Assembly: GCA_008360955.1 (NCBI GenBank)
Contig: LUCM01006580.1
Span: 190,273-254,272 of the forward strand
Length of the DNA: 64,000 bases
Origin: Fasciolopsis buskii
Lineage: Eukaryota > Platyhelminthes > Trematoda > Plagiorchiida > Fasciolidae
Direction of reading: 5' to 3'
Shown: piece after piece, positions 24,619 to 38,368 of the stretch
How positions within the stretch are numbered: the first letter of the stretch is position 1
How the letters are laid out: each line of letters starts with the position of its first letter
Made by a program: the position numbers and the translations under genes
The notes under the pieces: generated by a model
What the model saw: the letters and a program-made list of their open reading frames with translations, nothing else
What the model was told of the DNA's origin: nothing
The model's database searches: none

Positions 24619-24802
24619 TCTGGCAGTGGCCAAGTGGATAAAATCGTGGCGTTTGGACATGAACCCCGCGGGTCCGAGTCCTCCCACCGCCGGTCAACAT
24701 CCCCACTTGGCAGCCCTCTGCTGGTCGCGACCCCCTTCCTGAAAACTGATATACATTGTTATTTCACTAGTAAAGGAATTAAAAGATAAAAATAAAAATA
24801 AG
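24619..24802 (+). mobile_element. SINE copy 6
   Basis: Full-length plus copy: head ggcagtggccaagtggataa, B box cgggtccgagtcc, closing caccgcc complementary to the start, body with cccacttggcagccctctgc, and tail ending in repeats of aaaaataaaaataa. Confidence 0.92.
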
Positions 24803-26100
24803 TATCCGCCCGTTAATTATGCCGAAGTCACATCAGAACCTTTGGGAAACAGCCACCCTGCCCCTTAGTGGCAGGTGTTTATGTGATTCAAACTTATTGG
24901 ATTTTATGTCCTATTTGGCTGCTGTCTAGTAAACAAAAAAATTTACCGCTTCTAACCTTCCGAAAATTCGCTCAGTTTGCCTACAACTGTTTGTAGGTTA
25001 CATTTCATGCTTCTTGCCATGGAATTCAGATGAACTGATCCTTGATTTCGCACGTGAGATATGATAACTTTTTTCCCTATCGAGTTTGATCCTTTCATGT
25101 AAATCTTAGTAGTTCAGGTGTGCACATCATTATAAACAAATGTATTCGTACAATTTACTGATACGTTTTTAGTAGTCAGTTCGAGTCTTACGAAACTAAA
25201 TGGATTATGGTTGTCTTAAAATATACTGTTGGAAGTCACAATTTCTTCCTCGTGAACAGTTTGTTATCGCCCAGTTTTACCAGTCCGTGTTTTTCAGTGA
25301 CGAACGAGTGAGCATTTCGCACACACACACACACACGCACACACAGCGAGAGATTGGACCAATACAGAGTGTGAACACTGATCTGCATGAGTTGATTCGT
25401 GCTGAATATTTGCGGTGAAGCTTTGTTTTCCGTTTACTTACTGTCAGTTTCTTCTGTCCCAATTGTCAATGTGACCCAGCCGCATTGGTTAATGTGACAA
25501 ATGACAAACGATTATTCGTTTTTTTATTTGAAGATGGAAAACGTCTTGTCATCATGTACCAAGTAATTCTTGGAAGATTATGGATGGAGACTTCGGTCCT
25601 CGACTCAGATATTTGTGAACAATAGGTTGGCAGCAATTTCGGGTACGAGAATTACCATGACAAAATCATTCGTATGCCTAAATACAGCCTACTAGTCTTC
25701 GACAGAAGAAAGCGAGATCAGGAAATGAATCTGAACAAACTACCGTAAAATTGCTATTCGTGGAAAAATTTACCGGAGCAGATTGTAAATGTTTCAAGTG
25801 ACTCGATATGAATCATCAGTGTCTCAGACCCGTGGAGTGCGTAGGCTACGCACTGACGATGTGATTCAGATCGATCGACTGATTATGCCCGGGCTTGTGC
25901 GTGGCAGTTTCACAATCTCGAAACCTTAATGCCCATTTTTACCTTCTCTTGACCGACTTCATGACGCACCGATCTTCAACAGTTCCAATATGTTAATTTG
26001 ACCAGTCATTCACGAGTCACTGGATGTGTTTTATCAAACTGGTTTCGAATAAAGCTAATGGAGGTCAAAGTTGTCAGTTGTCGTTAAACCACGAACGATT
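24803..26100. other. Unique sequence with a CA microsatellite, no gene seen
   Basis: Only short frames are present. A 72-codon ATG frame at 25200-25418 draws part of its length from the CA repeat (HTHTHTHT) and is not called. Confidence 0.4.
25319..25346. repeat. (CA)n microsatellite
   Basis: CA dinucleotides with one CG interruption. Confidence 0.9.
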
Positions 26101-26128
26101 CGCTATGAAGTGGCTAAATTGTTTTCAG

Positions 26129-26269
26129 GTAGTGGACAGTCGCCTAACCACAACTCGCGTGGTACAATGCCGTATGGTGGGTGTGTTTTTAGACAACGGT
26201 CTTGCATTGAGAAAATCAAAAAATTTCATACGTGACAAGCCCCCGACTTATTCAAATTCGAAGTTAAAA
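26129..26269 (+). CDS. Candidate internal exon, 47 codons, phase 0-0
   Basis: Bounded by an acceptor (gctaaattgttttcag) and a strong donor (gttaaaa/gtaagtg), it is exactly 141 nt and open in phase 0 throughout. The translation starts VVDSRLTTTRVVQCRMVGVF, continues LDNGLALRKSKNFIRD and ends basic (KPPTYSNSKLK). The same frame is open upstream from an ATG at 26024 and downstream to 26380, so a chance long frame is possible. No family is recognised. Confidence 0.33.
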
Positions 26270-26937
26270 GTAAGTGATTGTCCTTTTCGTGGGACGAGCT
26301 TAATGTTCCGCCATCTTGATGCATTATCTAACCAACTCCCGTTTGTTGTACATGGCAGACAAATCACTGCCTTGGCATGAAATCTATTCGCTCTTAGAAA
26401 GTATCCCCGGATTAGTTAATTTCCGAAGCGATTTGAAAATGTCCTAAAAATGACCATCTTAGTGTTTCCTAAAAACACTTCGTCTGGTAAATCCATGTGC
26501 AATGCAACGTTTAGGCAACAGACAACCAGACAAGCCATCCGATCATAAACCGTCCAAAAACTCGTTACCGATGGATTTACACAACGTCACTGCGAAATAC
26601 CTTTACTGATCTTCTTATTGCTTCGTGGGATGTGACGATAGCTTCGTCTAATCTAGAACCTTTATCTACTGTGAGTGATCAAATAATAAATGGAATCAAC
26701 ATTGTGGCCTCTACTTTAATCTCCTTCGGGTCTTTGAGATGCAGAGTTTTCTAATTTACACTGTAGAAGCCAAGTTTACCCGGGAGTAATTTAGTGAAAT
26801 TGAAAATCAGACTGTGTCCAGTTGATCCGACTAGGCTACAGGGTATGAAAAGGAATGATTTTCTAGCGACCGATTTCAACAGCAGGCAAGTGATCATCCG
26901 GTAAACATCGTGCCTATTCAACCTGAATTTCGGTGAT

Positions 26938-27032
26938 TTTGGATCTCCCGCCGCCGGTCAACGGCTGTAATTGACACCGTTCACCAGTCTGTGGCCGTTT
27001 TCTGAAAACGGTAAACATTCACGATAAATAAA
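26938..27032 (+). mobile_element. SINE copy 7, 3' part only
   Basis: It begins at the end of the tRNA-like head (ggatctcccgccgccggtcaac) and keeps a diverged body and a tail ending gataaataaaaggc. The A- and B-box region is missing, so this is a 5'-truncated, old insertion. Confidence 0.65.
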
Positions 27033-27039
27033 AGGCCAA

Positions 27040-30000
27040 AAAGGTTACAAAGATTGATTCCGAGTACAAAAACTTGATAGTAACCGTTAATTAATATTGA
27101 ATCAGACACTTTGTAACCGGTACAAGTTTACAAATCCAAGCACCGGTTAACCAATTATCCTCGCATGAATTCTTTGAATTCTCTTTTCTTGTGTTCTTAG
27201 AGGATGAACATATGCGGTACTAAGGTAAATTTCTGCCCATGGTTGCTTTTCAGTCAGTCCAGAGTCAGCTAGTTTGTATAGATGGATCTGATGAGAAAAT
27301 GCTTTGTTTTTCTGCGCAAAAGTAACATTCATAAGGGAAACAGCGGTACGCACGTTATCGATACTCATAACAACATTGAACTCGTTTTTTCGTTTTCTTT
27401 TGCAACCAGAAGACATTTTCACGATAGAACACAAAGCCAAATTAGTGTGATAAATGTGCTCGAGATTCACGTCGACAGTAGACGATATGATAATTCTGTG
27501 ATAGACTAAGGTAAATTGAAACTCACGCATGACTCACTCGTAATCGAATGTCTTCATTATTTTGACTGAGATCGATTCTCGACACTAAAACAACGGTGGT
27601 CAATATGTGCCGTCCACCCGGTTGACTGCGGAAATGAGCATACCCTGATTCCAAGTCATTCATGGACGATGCACAAAGCATATTATCGAATATTCACCGG
27701 CTTCTGCGAGTAGGAGTTTACTGGTCACCAAGAGTGTCTAGCCTCATCTGGAAGTCTCATGAACTGTGCAGTCAGTTGCCGGTCTCCAGTGGGTTAAGTG
27801 ATAATCAGATCGTTCTGCTGTCTTGCTGATTAGACCATTTGGCCAAAGGCTCGGGGTGGGGTCTCAAGTCAAACTTCTATTATGGTTTGGGCAACCGGGT
27901 AGCATCAAATTCTCAGAGGAGGCAAGGATCCCGATGAATAACAGATGATGTGGATGTTGGGGAGAGAGAAGCCGTCAAATGTTGCGAACTCTCCACATTA
28001 CACCTTTTTCTTTCCTGTTTCTCGCTTACTGGTTTCACCCTTTCAATGATTTCGGTGGACAATATTTACTCGGATTTGTGCTATATATACAATATAAAAA
28101 GCATAGATTTTATGGTTTTTCTTGGTGCTGTTCTCGAATAGCATCGTGAAAATTGATCGCGCACGGAACGAAGGAGCCTCATTTTCGCCTAATGTATTGG
28201 CCTTACCTCGTTCACAGGAAACTTCAACCTTTATCGAAACTGACCTGGCTTGTTGTGTGCTTATATTGCACCTTATACAACACTGCGAACCAAGGCAATC
28301 GTTCCAGAAGATATAGTACTCGGTGCAATACAGTTGCTGATGAATACCAGCAAACACAGTCCTCAATTTCAGTGTTTTCATAGTTGTTAGAAGGTGAATG
28401 GTGCTATTCGTGCGAAGTTATACATATGTATCTATAAATGTATACATAGAAGCAGTAAGTAGTATCTGGACGAGTGCGCAAAATTTGCCCGGGAGCACAC
28501 GACGGGTTTCGCGGTTATTGTCGCTCGTCAGGTATGCGTGCCCAGCACTCTCGTCCAAACATCCTTATATTGTACACTCCGAATTGATGTCTCACCAAAA
28601 TCGAATTTGTGGCGTCACGAGTGTGCATGGATGTATATATATAAGCAATGTTAATAAATGCTCTTCTACTTCTCAGAAATAGCTGACCATTTCTGATCTA
28701 AAAGCTAGAAGAAAAATACCCAATAGTCTGAAGTATTTTTTGGTTACATTATTGAAAAGACCGTTATATCGCATTAATCAACAATTAACCGAATGAAGAA
28801 TTAGAGTGACATTTCATTCTCATTTACCAGCTTTTGTTGCGATCCTAGTAAAAAGCGACTGATTAGCGGATAAATACATTGACGTGATGACGAAAGCGTA
28901 GTCAACATTTGGATTATTCCTTTTGTTTAATTCTATTCAGAACAAACAAATGCGCGAATACATTTTCGATCGAAAAAAGGGATTTCAAAAGCTTCCGATT
29001 TGATTGACAAGTTCGGTTGTTCAATCTGTCCCGAAATGTGTCCCTTTCAGAATTTTCGGTGCTGTGTTGGACACAAGTTTCTGTAGTTCTCTGAAGCTGA
29101 ATGACAAGGCCGCCATAAACCTGTTTTCGCGCGCGAAGCAAATGGACGGGAATTTAAGGCATCTGCAATTCTGTTCACTGCTAGCCGCTGACGTTTATCA
29201 AACCACTGGACACTTCAAATTTCCCAACTTCGGAAGGAACGTGAATCAAATCAGTGCTCCGTGTACCAAACGGGAATTGTTACGCAACGAATAAGTTTAT
29301 CGCCAAGCCGAAACTTGATTTTTTTTAGATGAAATGAATCCACTAATTCAAGGGGGTATGCCTCGAGACTAGTGGAAGCTGGACAAAGTTATAATACAAT
29401 ATCTCTGTTAATCATTCAACAATAGCCTTTTCATTAATGTAAGCACAAAACTCTTCAAACTATTGGGTATTTTTCTTTTAGATTTTAAATCAAAAATGGC
29501 CATTTGTTTTTGAGTGTTAGAAACGTATTTAGACGATTTCACTTATTGTAAATTCTGAATTGTATGCAAACCAAATCCCAATCCAATAATTGATTCTAAT
29601 GGATCTTTCTACCTAACGACGGCGGTACATTTCACCCATGTGGCCTGAATGCTCAACGCGTCACGTGCAGGCGCGCGGGCTCACATGTCATAAGTTTGCG
29701 TTGGCATTTAGATATCATGTCGGTGTGGCAAGTGCAACGGAGCTCAAAGTCGCACAACGTGTTCGCCCTTGTACATTTTGTAAGGAGGACGATCTGAGAC
29801 CGTACCAATTAGAATGACATCGCACCTATGGAGTGATCCGTGCAAAGAAAACCAAAAACAGCTGTCACCCTGCTGGCACGTGACAAGTCGACATCTACAT
29901 GACGTCCATGATCAGAATGACGAATGATGGCGGAAAACGTTTCAGAAGATCAATTCAACAGTATGGCCACGAAGGGGGGTCGCTTACACTATTCATGTAA

Positions 30001-30980
30001 TGAATGACAAATTTAAAAGCTTTTGAAAAGAAGACAATTTAATTGTAAGTTATCAAATCAAACCACCAGCTGACAAACGACAGCGCAATTCTTGTAACCG
30101 ATAAACCGTAAAACCGATGGTGGGTTGCATTCTCGCCCGTGGCTGTTAACGATTGTTGGAGTTAGGACTGCTTGAAAAGCTAAGTTATGCTTGATTCTAT
30201 AACTTCAGCTAAATCGCTGGAAGCATGAATCGGTGAGGAATTCATTTAATAATCGTCTAAAACCCATACTTTTCAACCTTTTATTCTCTTAGCCTTACTT
30301 AGCCGAAGGAAACCTTCCGAGGAATTATTGTGATTCTTAGAAGGATTCAGTATCCATGCACGTTGTTAACTATTTAAATGAGATCATAATACCAACTTAA
30401 CAATTTAGTATGCAAGTATGGGGTAGATGAACAGAAGAATCAAACCCAACAAAAGAAGTATATAAGCATGAAGATGGTGTAACTTAAGAGTCCTGGGCAC
30501 GTATACCTGATGGCCGGCATTAACTAAGAAACAGATCCGTTGTTTCCAGGAACACTTTCCCTATCTATAAGAAAGTGAAGCAAACTAATAACAACAATAT
30601 CATGCTTATTTAAATCTTTTGAAACCAATGGAGACTGTAAAATTTACCGATGGTGAAAGGACTGATAGACTGATTACTCCAAATTTTCGGGGAGGTGGGT
30701 GTCATATAATAGAATGTTTTTGGCACTTGCAATAAGAACCAAGTAACTAATATGCGGGGGGCGGAAGAGGCATTTATGACGCTGTCTCAAAACACCGCAT
30801 CCTTTTCTCAAGGAGAAATCCAACAAATGATGTCAATTTTGTCAGTTTACTTGCACAGGTCAAAACATCGCCAACCTTCAATTACCTTTTGTTTGAGCTG
30901 TGAATCGGCCAGGTCACAACAAATTTAGAATTTGCACAAAGCTGTTTCTAGACAATCTGTATTTCTTACATTCTTACCTC
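27040..30980. other. Unique stretch with isolated open frames
   Basis: A minus ATG frame at 27147-27530 (127 codons) has a basic stretch (CKRKRKNEF) but no splice or domain support. A plus ATG frame at 28398-28682 (94 codons) lies in less AT-rich DNA. The patch 29620-29830 is GC-rich for this window and open for over 50 codons (it contains RVTCRRAGSHVISLRWHLD), which may mark a decayed repeat. None is called as a gene. Confidence 0.35.
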
Positions 30981-30988
30981 TCGTCTAG

Positions 30989-31095
30989 TTCATCCCAAGC
31001 ATTGACTGGGTCCGGGCATAAAATTCGTTGCATATTTGTCGTTTGCTCGAGTTTCACAGCTTTGATTCCACCACTTGTTCTTTCGAATGGACAGG
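30989..31095 (+). CDS. Candidate internal exon, phase 2 to 1
   Basis: A long pyrimidine tract (ttcttacattcttacctctcgtctag) precedes it and a donor (ggacagg/gtattt) follows. Only one frame is open; after one completing base it reads SSQALTGSGHKIRCIFVVCS and ends PPLVLSNGQ plus one base. The exit phase fits the entry phase of the candidate at 33182. The donor is weak beyond GT, and the minus strand is also open here. Confidence 0.22.
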
Positions 31096-31404
31096 GTATT
31101 TTCCAAAAATGAAATCCGGTTTCACGATACAGTCTTGTTTTTATGAATTTTTGCGGAAGAAAGGGATTATATTCCAAAGATGAAACTGACAGACAACAGG
31201 ATTCAAAAGTTTGCGGCAAAAAAACAATAAAACGAAACAGTAGTAATACTGGTATTCGAATTAGTAATGCAGGATTAGGCCAATAGCGGTGCAAAACGAT
31301 GCGGACCGCGGCTCTACTACTGATGACAACGAGAGAGCCCTGGCAGCTGAGAGTTACTGTCGTGATTTTTCGTGCAAGTTACGGAAAACAATCTGGTACA
31401 CTTT

Positions 31405-31510
31405 TGATTCGACTTGTATAAACAACCAGCCAGTCGGAACTTTGGACACAGGCGATCGTGATATTCAAACATCCCACGAAAGGCCATTGGACGGAATGTA
31501 TCATGATACC
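31405..31510 (+). repeat. Diverged dispersed repeat, copy A
   Basis: It shares about 90 bp of roughly 70% identity with 50245-50370. Common words include aaccagcca, gacaggcg, tcgtgat, ttcaaaca, ttggacggaatg and tcatgat. Relative to copy B it lacks about 19 bp before tcatgat. The encoded peptides also match (NQPVGTLDTGDRDIQT here), in the same frame and orientation. Confidence 0.6.
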
Positions 31511-32654
31511 TCTTACTTTGTCCATAACCGTGTGATTTGTAAACGAGCTCCGAACTTATGTCCTATTTACTGTGATCTTCTGTTTGTCTTCAGTTGTGTA
31601 GTTTTAGTCGGGGTCGTCCCGGTGACTGTTGGTAGTTCTGATCTGTTCATTACTGCCACTAGCCAAATTCCTTATACCGGTTCCAAGTAAGGATACTTTT
31701 GTTCAAGTTTAGTGAAAAGTTGCATACGCATGCATAAACTGCGAATAACTGTCATTCATGGAATATATTTGGGGTAGTAGAACTTGGGATATGTTTGAAT
31801 TTCTTGTTCATGTGTTGCCCTGGGTCTGATGGGATGGTAGTGTTAAAAGATTACAAAGAATTTGTACCGAAAGGCATCAGATGAGCTGTAGGCGGACTCA
31901 CTACAATAGGTGCAGATATAACAGAGATAATCGGTTTAACTGTGTTTTTCCTAACCACTGAGCGCATCTCATTTGATCTGCACTACTTTTCATTTGGTCC
32001 TATACCCGAAGACGAATGTGAAGAAAACGGACGACGCTGAAACTACTGTTTCTGCGTTTCGTAACGCTCCAGTTGAATGCACCGGAGTCGGAAAACTGTT
32101 TTTAGTGTAATCCGTTGCTCTGCTATGCCATTTTAACATTGTTTCGGCGCTATGTTAAAATTGTTCGGAATTAAGTCAAAACCATTCAGAAATGATCTCC
32201 AACTTATAAGCCTAAGGCGATATTGTCTGATTTGGGCACGTTTGCGCATGCATATTGTAAGGTGCATTAATTGCCTATACATTATTCTGCAATCTGAGAA
32301 ATGTACTCTTGAGAAGCATTGTGAAGCAGAGGCGTGTTCGTACTGAATTTCGAACATCTTTGACAAAAATTCCGGTAGTTCTGATGTAGTAGGGGGAAAT
32401 GGTATAGTATAGGATCAGAGGAAAAGAAAAAAGAACGACAACCATCCAGGACGAATTAGCGCAGAAAAAAGATGAATCTTATTCGAGAGCCAAATCCCAA
32501 GTTAGACATCAAGATGGATGAATTCGAAATCGTCCAACTGCTGAACCAAGATGAAAGATTTGGATTCGCAAAGTTAAACAACGTTAAGTCAAGTGTCTAG
32601 AAACGTTTGACTGGAAGACAAAATCCTGTATCAAAAAGCCTAGAAGAGTGATCA

Positions 32655-32836
32655 GGCCGGCGGTGGCCAAGCGGATAAGGTCGTGGCGTTTGCACGTGAA
32701 AGTTACTGGTGGGAATCCTCCCACTGTCGGTCAACTTCCCCACTTGGCGGCTGTTTTTCGGCCGCGATCCCCTTCCTGAACAATGATGTACATTGTCGTT
32801 TCAGTAATAAAGGAAGTAAAATATAAAGGATAAAGG
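32655..32836 (+). mobile_element. SINE copy 8
   Basis: Full-length plus copy with a well preserved A box (ggccaagcggataaggtcgtg), a damaged B box (ggtgggaatcc), the family body, and a tail ending in two gataaa-like units. A short minus frame (32703-32897) is only its antisense. Confidence 0.93.
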
Positions 32837-33181
32837 TTTGTAACTTTTGAGGCAACGCCTCACTAATTCTATCCAGCACATTCAGTTTTAGTAGCATGTA
32901 AGTTACTCAGGTAATGATGCGATTCACACTGGTAGTAGTTGGTGCGCATTACGCCACATACCTCAGTAATTAGGTGAACTCAACCACTGTCTATTGAAGA
33001 ATGTTCAAGAACACACCTTTGGGATGTTAACTTACTGCCGACTCACAATGAGTGTATCAAGCATGACAATGACGCGGATGATGACTGACTGTTTTGGCAA
33101 AGTTTCTATTGTCTTTTTTTAAACATAGCTATGCAGTTACTCATAACATTTTTCTTTCTTTTCTCACTTCATGGCTGATAG

Positions 33182-33315
33182 CTGATCAACTGAGCAATCC
33201 CATCGAAGCTTTCTATTTGAAATGCGGTGCAGAAAAAATTGCGGATTTCTTCAGTCCATTCGACAAATTTGACTTCACGGTCAACATTTTCTTAATGCCT
33301 CATAATCCAGTCCAG
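33182..33315 (+). CDS. Candidate internal exon, 44 codons, among the best in the window
   Basis: An excellent acceptor (tttctttcttttctcacttcatggctgatag) and a donor (ccag/gttgga) bound 134 nt: two completing bases plus 44 codons. The frame reads DQLSNPIEAFYLKCGAEKIA, then DFFSPFDKFDFTVNIFLMPH and NPVQ. Third codon positions favour C (gat ttc ttc, ttc gac, gac ttc acg gtc aac), unlike surrounding DNA. I recognise no family. The upstream part of the same frame is open too, so the exact start rests on the splice site. Chance cannot be excluded without RNA data. Confidence 0.38.
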
Positions 33316-36300
33316 GTTGGAGGATCACAAAGGTCTATTGTATATGAGAGTTGACGCATTCACTTAATTCGTTTGCTAATAGGCAACGCTTATTTGGGCA
33401 AATGGATTGTGTGATGAACCATTTCATGAGATTCCGCAGTTCCCTGAACGGCAATGATAATTGATCGTGTGAAATATAACATATTTTGTCTAGTGGGTAG
33501 TGTTGAAAGCCGGTATGGGGACAGCAATGAAACCAAAAGTACCGTTTACCGACTTTACAGTCTCTAGGGCAGGGAGGGTAGAATTCTGCTTAGCTTAAAT
33601 TTTGCTCACATTAGACAATTCAACAGAATGAACCGAACGAATCAACCGATACAGCTTTGGTCCCAGTGAGTTCCAAACTTGAACCTGGACTGGCACCCGT
33701 GCCATCCTGGTCACATTGATTCTGTCACGTGAGTTTAGGGTAATAAAACGATAGAATTTACGCTTTCGTTCTCCCCCTTTCATACACATACACATATACA
33801 CACAAACACGCAGATTGTCTGATGACTGTTATAATTGAAACGTCATAAAAACCGCTATTCTCACCGGAGGAGAAATGTGAACCGCAGCTGATCCTCACTC
33901 ATCCGCGATCGATACACGCATCCGTTTTACTTCACCACTTTTTTCTCTCTCACTCTCCCTCTGTGTCGTTCTCTGTCTTTCGCCCGGGCGAAATTGTAGT
34001 ACGGGACCATTTCTGTGTGTTGTTGTAATTTTTCTCGATGATATTCATCGAGAGAATTTTAAGGTACCACTAGCCGGTACACATCAGAGTAGACTGTTCT
34101 CTTGAGCTGTTTTAATCATACTCAATGGGGGAGAACATGGCAGTGATAGATACGGAAACTTTAATAACTATGAGGGTAATGGTGTCCCTACAATTACTTC
34201 TGATAGGATAGCAATGAAGGGAAGGAGGAAGGGAGTTGTTCTTTCATTTACTTATCTACTTGTGCCTTATTAATAGGTCCTACTTATTAATACAACTATC
34301 GGCCAAACTTGTACAAGCACAGTCATATGAACATTGTCTCACACGATATGTACCGGCTTACATTGACAATTGGCAACTTTTTCGATAATTCTAAACTTGA
34401 GATTTGCCCAGCTAGCAGATATTTTGGGAATTTAGTCTGCATCCCATTATAGTCCAAATGTATATATCTCGTTCGGTTCGCTCTAAAAGCTCTTTATCGA
34501 GAACAAAATAACATTCGTTCACAAGAGTTTAATGCGTGTATGGCCAGAAATACCGCACTGGGAATCGATGGTGACACCAGTTCTTTCAACAATGTCTTGA
34601 ACATTTAGACGGGACATTTCTTAGCTCAAGTACAAAATTATTTTGCTTCGTATGTCAGAACATCTGTGAATATTGGCTTCAGCATCCATAGGTTAGGTAG
34701 TTCATTGAGTTTTCACGCCCGAAGATCAATTAAATCTGGCGCAAGATCAATAATCAACCGGTAACATCTTTATAAAGAAAATAATCTAGACCTAGATATG
34801 CTTTCACTCGATTCACCCCAAGTTGGAACAGAACTGCTCAGTTTAAAAGAATAACATTCTAAGTTCCAGTATGATTCGGCATGGAGCTTCTTCCAAAAAG
34901 TATTGCGAAATTCGTGCTTAAAATTGTAACGCGAAATTCGGCCAATACGAGAATTTCATAGATAGGGCTTAAGAATGAGCACTAACATGGCTGATTCTCA
35001 AGCTACACATCTGAAGACATTCAGAAGATCAAATCAAATGGGAAACTAGTTTGGAGCTTATTTACAAATCACACGGTTGAGGATAAAATAAGAGATATCC
35101 TGATCGGTATGATACATTCCGTCCAAAGTGCTTTCACATAATGTTGGAATTTCACGACTGCCAGTGACCATAGTTCCGATTGGTTGGTTGTCTGTACAAA
35201 TAAACCAGATTGCTTGCAGACTCATCACAAACTATCACTTTCTAATGTTCTCTAGTTTCTTACAATTTGGAGTATATTTCCATCACCACAACGACAGTAT
35301 TTCCTTGCGTTCTTTTACAATTCGTTGATAAGATTCTCTCATTCCGTTCGTTTGAGAGTGGAAGAACTAAGCAACCACGAAAATGTGGGACAAGGTTTTC
35401 GAAGAATTCCATTTTGTAAGTGTTTTGTGTCACTATTTGGTATGGACATATCAGTACTATGACACAGGTCACCAAAATAAAGCTTTCGGCATTTTCTGCC
35501 AGTACACAGGTCCTTTGATTTATCGCAAAATGTATTTGAACCTCGTATCTAAGAGCAGTTGGAGCATTCAAAGATTTGTTCGCTCTCTCTCTAAACAAAG
35601 ATGCTTGAAGTATTGATAACAATCTGTTTCAGGACTAGAAAAGAAAAGTTTCTTACAAGGAAATTAAACAAAAGTACAAACAACTCCACGTTCACTTGTG
35701 AACTAGCTTGGTTTCCTGTATAAAAGACATGCGTTTGGTGTTGTACAAATGCCGACCGTATTTAGTTCGGGACATCGGATATCCTCAATCACAAAGGTTA
35801 AATTTAGTAACATTTTGTAATCAATTCATTAGCCTCTACATTTTGGTAACGAAAGATTTCACTATTACTAGCATCTTGCTTCACTGTCACTATGTGCGCG
35901 TTAGTATTCAAAGCAGCGCGTATGAATGACTTTTGGTCAAGGTTGGCTTTAGTGTAATTCAGCCTCCATCACCTGTTGAAGATCAAGAATGATCAGCAGA
36001 CCTCGCTTAAATTAGGACATCCTACTTATTAAATAGCTTCATTCCGTAAGCAAATGCATAATAGTAAAATATTCGATAAAATAAGTGTTCTGTTTGTGTG
36101 AACGAGCCTGTTAGCACTTAGGAGTAGAAACCGGGACCAATCCTAAAACCTACCCGATCTAGCTTAGGAAATTCTTATACTCAATGAGTATCTCATTTTC
36201 CTATCCAGTCGGGTTCACTTTGAAAGCAAACATCAGTCGCGTTCAACAACACTCATTGTAATCTGCAGGCAAACATAATCAGGAAAATCTGCAAGTACAT

Positions 36301-36326
36301 TCATGAATGCACCAGGATCGCTAGTA

Positions 36327-36374
<48 letters not shown>

Positions 36375-38360
36375 ATTTGCTCTACAATAAGCTCATTGTT
36401 TGTGTAAGTCCGTGGACTAAGCTTTCGAAAGACAGCTTTTCATATCAAATGCAGCTGAATAAAACAAAACAGAGAACAAACGTTATATCGGTTGTTATTG
36501 ACAAAAAGTTCCCATAGCCGGATGCAACGGTCCCAGTGTACGGTTTTATCACAATAGACAGCTTACTGCGCTTTGTCAACCATTAGTTTGATGCGCGTTT
36601 TGTGGTCGACCCGTATTTAAACCGTAGCTAAGCAGGTTTTTAAAGGAGTGACCATATGTGGAATAGTGAATAAAACAGCCGTGTTGACAAGTTTTTGTAT
36701 GGTCGATAATATCTCTTGAGGTCGAACACCAATGTTTATTAAACTATCTGTAACTGGTCAATGAATCGTATATTTTGCCACTGAAAAAGACAAATTTTAC
36801 TGACTTATTTGTTAAATTCAATCTTGCAGAGCTCGCGACCTGAAACCGGTCAAATTTGCAAATTCTCCGTCTGGCTGATTGGTTAATACACAACCACACT
36901 CCCAAAAATTGTTCTTCACGAAGCACAGACCAGCTTGGTTGTGTGGGCTTTTTGTTCCCATGCTAATTGAAAAAAGGGTTACGTGGTTTCATGACGCCAA
37001 CGATCTGTCGGCTAAATTTATAAATGAACATCGACGAGTAAAATAGGAACATGCATTATGTAAGTACAAACGTATGTTTTATTTCATTGTCTACACCAAC
37101 CCTCGTAAAACGGCCATGTCGATCACAAATATCGACAAAACCAAAGGAGTATAATAAACGAGGGTACAAATTATATTGCATTTTTGTGGAGCGGATCATT
37201 AGTTGTGTGGCCGTGCGCAATCAACCTGTACTAATCCGTGGTGATTGCAAATTGATGATTGAGCGGATCATGGCATTGTCACAACACACGTGTATTCCCA
37301 AAATATGTCCGATCAAAACTAACGAGTAGGAGGCGGTAGTCTGGACTTATGAGTCCCGTGAAAACGACAAGGTTCGGTCAGTATTGCGGTCCGAAGCCGA
37401 TTCGATTCAGTCCTCAAACGCCCATCGTGAGTGCAACATGCAACTCGAAAAAGTCGATGTACGTTTTACATCGCTGCCGTGTCATTGCTTGTATCTACTG
37501 AGCACTACTTCGTGATATTTCCTTTTATTTGAGCACTTTGCAAACGAGAGAGGAGAACTGATCCGGTGTGTAACACGCACACACATACACACACATGGCC
37601 TGTCGGATTTCTTTGCCCGAAAATCTGATCAGTTCGGTTACCAAAAGAATTTTAACCATTTAATTAAACTCATTTCAGAAAAAAAACTAAATAGGTCTGC
37701 AAACTTCCAATGACCACTTCGTATACGAATCTATGAAACGGGGTAAGACAGCGGTTCGAGAAGTACTTATTTCGGATTAGTTTTGTTAGTAGTGGACACA
37801 AACTGTACTAGTTTATACGGATCAGGTCACATTTTATGCTCTTTCAATGTGTCCCACAATGTTTCTCTGGAAGCTACGAGTTACTAATGTTTGTATCGTT
37901 TCTCAAGCAATGCAGACCACCGATCCGCTCTATGGTAAACAAATAATCCTCGGGTAAAAAATGGATCATGTATTGGGTTCCGAAAAATAGTGGTCAGATC
38001 AGTACTGTGATCGGATACAATAGCTTGCTTGGTGGGGTAAGATTATCGTAAATTTGTGAGTTTTATGGCCAACCAATCCACATAACACGCATTTTGGTGT
38101 GTTGTCCCAAAAAGTCACCTCGCCAGTTAACAGACTGTTCATGTCACTTACATTGCATGAGAAACCCTCAGTTATCGCGCTACCTATTCAAACCACGAAC
38201 ATTGTTCGAGTAAATGTGTCTCGTGAAGTTGATCTATGAATGCAAATAATACAAGCTGAGTTATCATGGTGAAGTTCCATCATCTACAACAATAAAGGGG
38301 GAAAGAAGGTTCATTATTCGTTTATGACTATGAAATGTAAGGCTTGAACTATTCACTTCA
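33316..38360. other. Intron-like stretch with microsatellites
   Basis: It holds a CT-rich tract (about 33946-33980) ending in a 16-bp palindrome, a long (TA)n run and overlapping short frames. At 35633 an acceptor (acaatctgtttcag) opens 29 codons to TAA (TRKEKFLTRKLNKS at the start), too weak to call. The plus and minus frames at 35260-35622 overlap each other. No mobile element is recognised. Confidence 0.4.
36328..36371. repeat. (TA)n microsatellite, about 22 units
   Basis: A perfect alternating TA run. Confidence 0.95.
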
Positions 38361-38368
38361 CTCCTCAG

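Noticed and set aside
33978..33993. Perfect 16-bp palindrome (tttcgcccgggcgaaa) followed by a 9-bp hairpin at about 34033
   Set aside because: About one 16-bp palindrome is expected in 64 kb by chance, and nothing around it supports an operator or origin.
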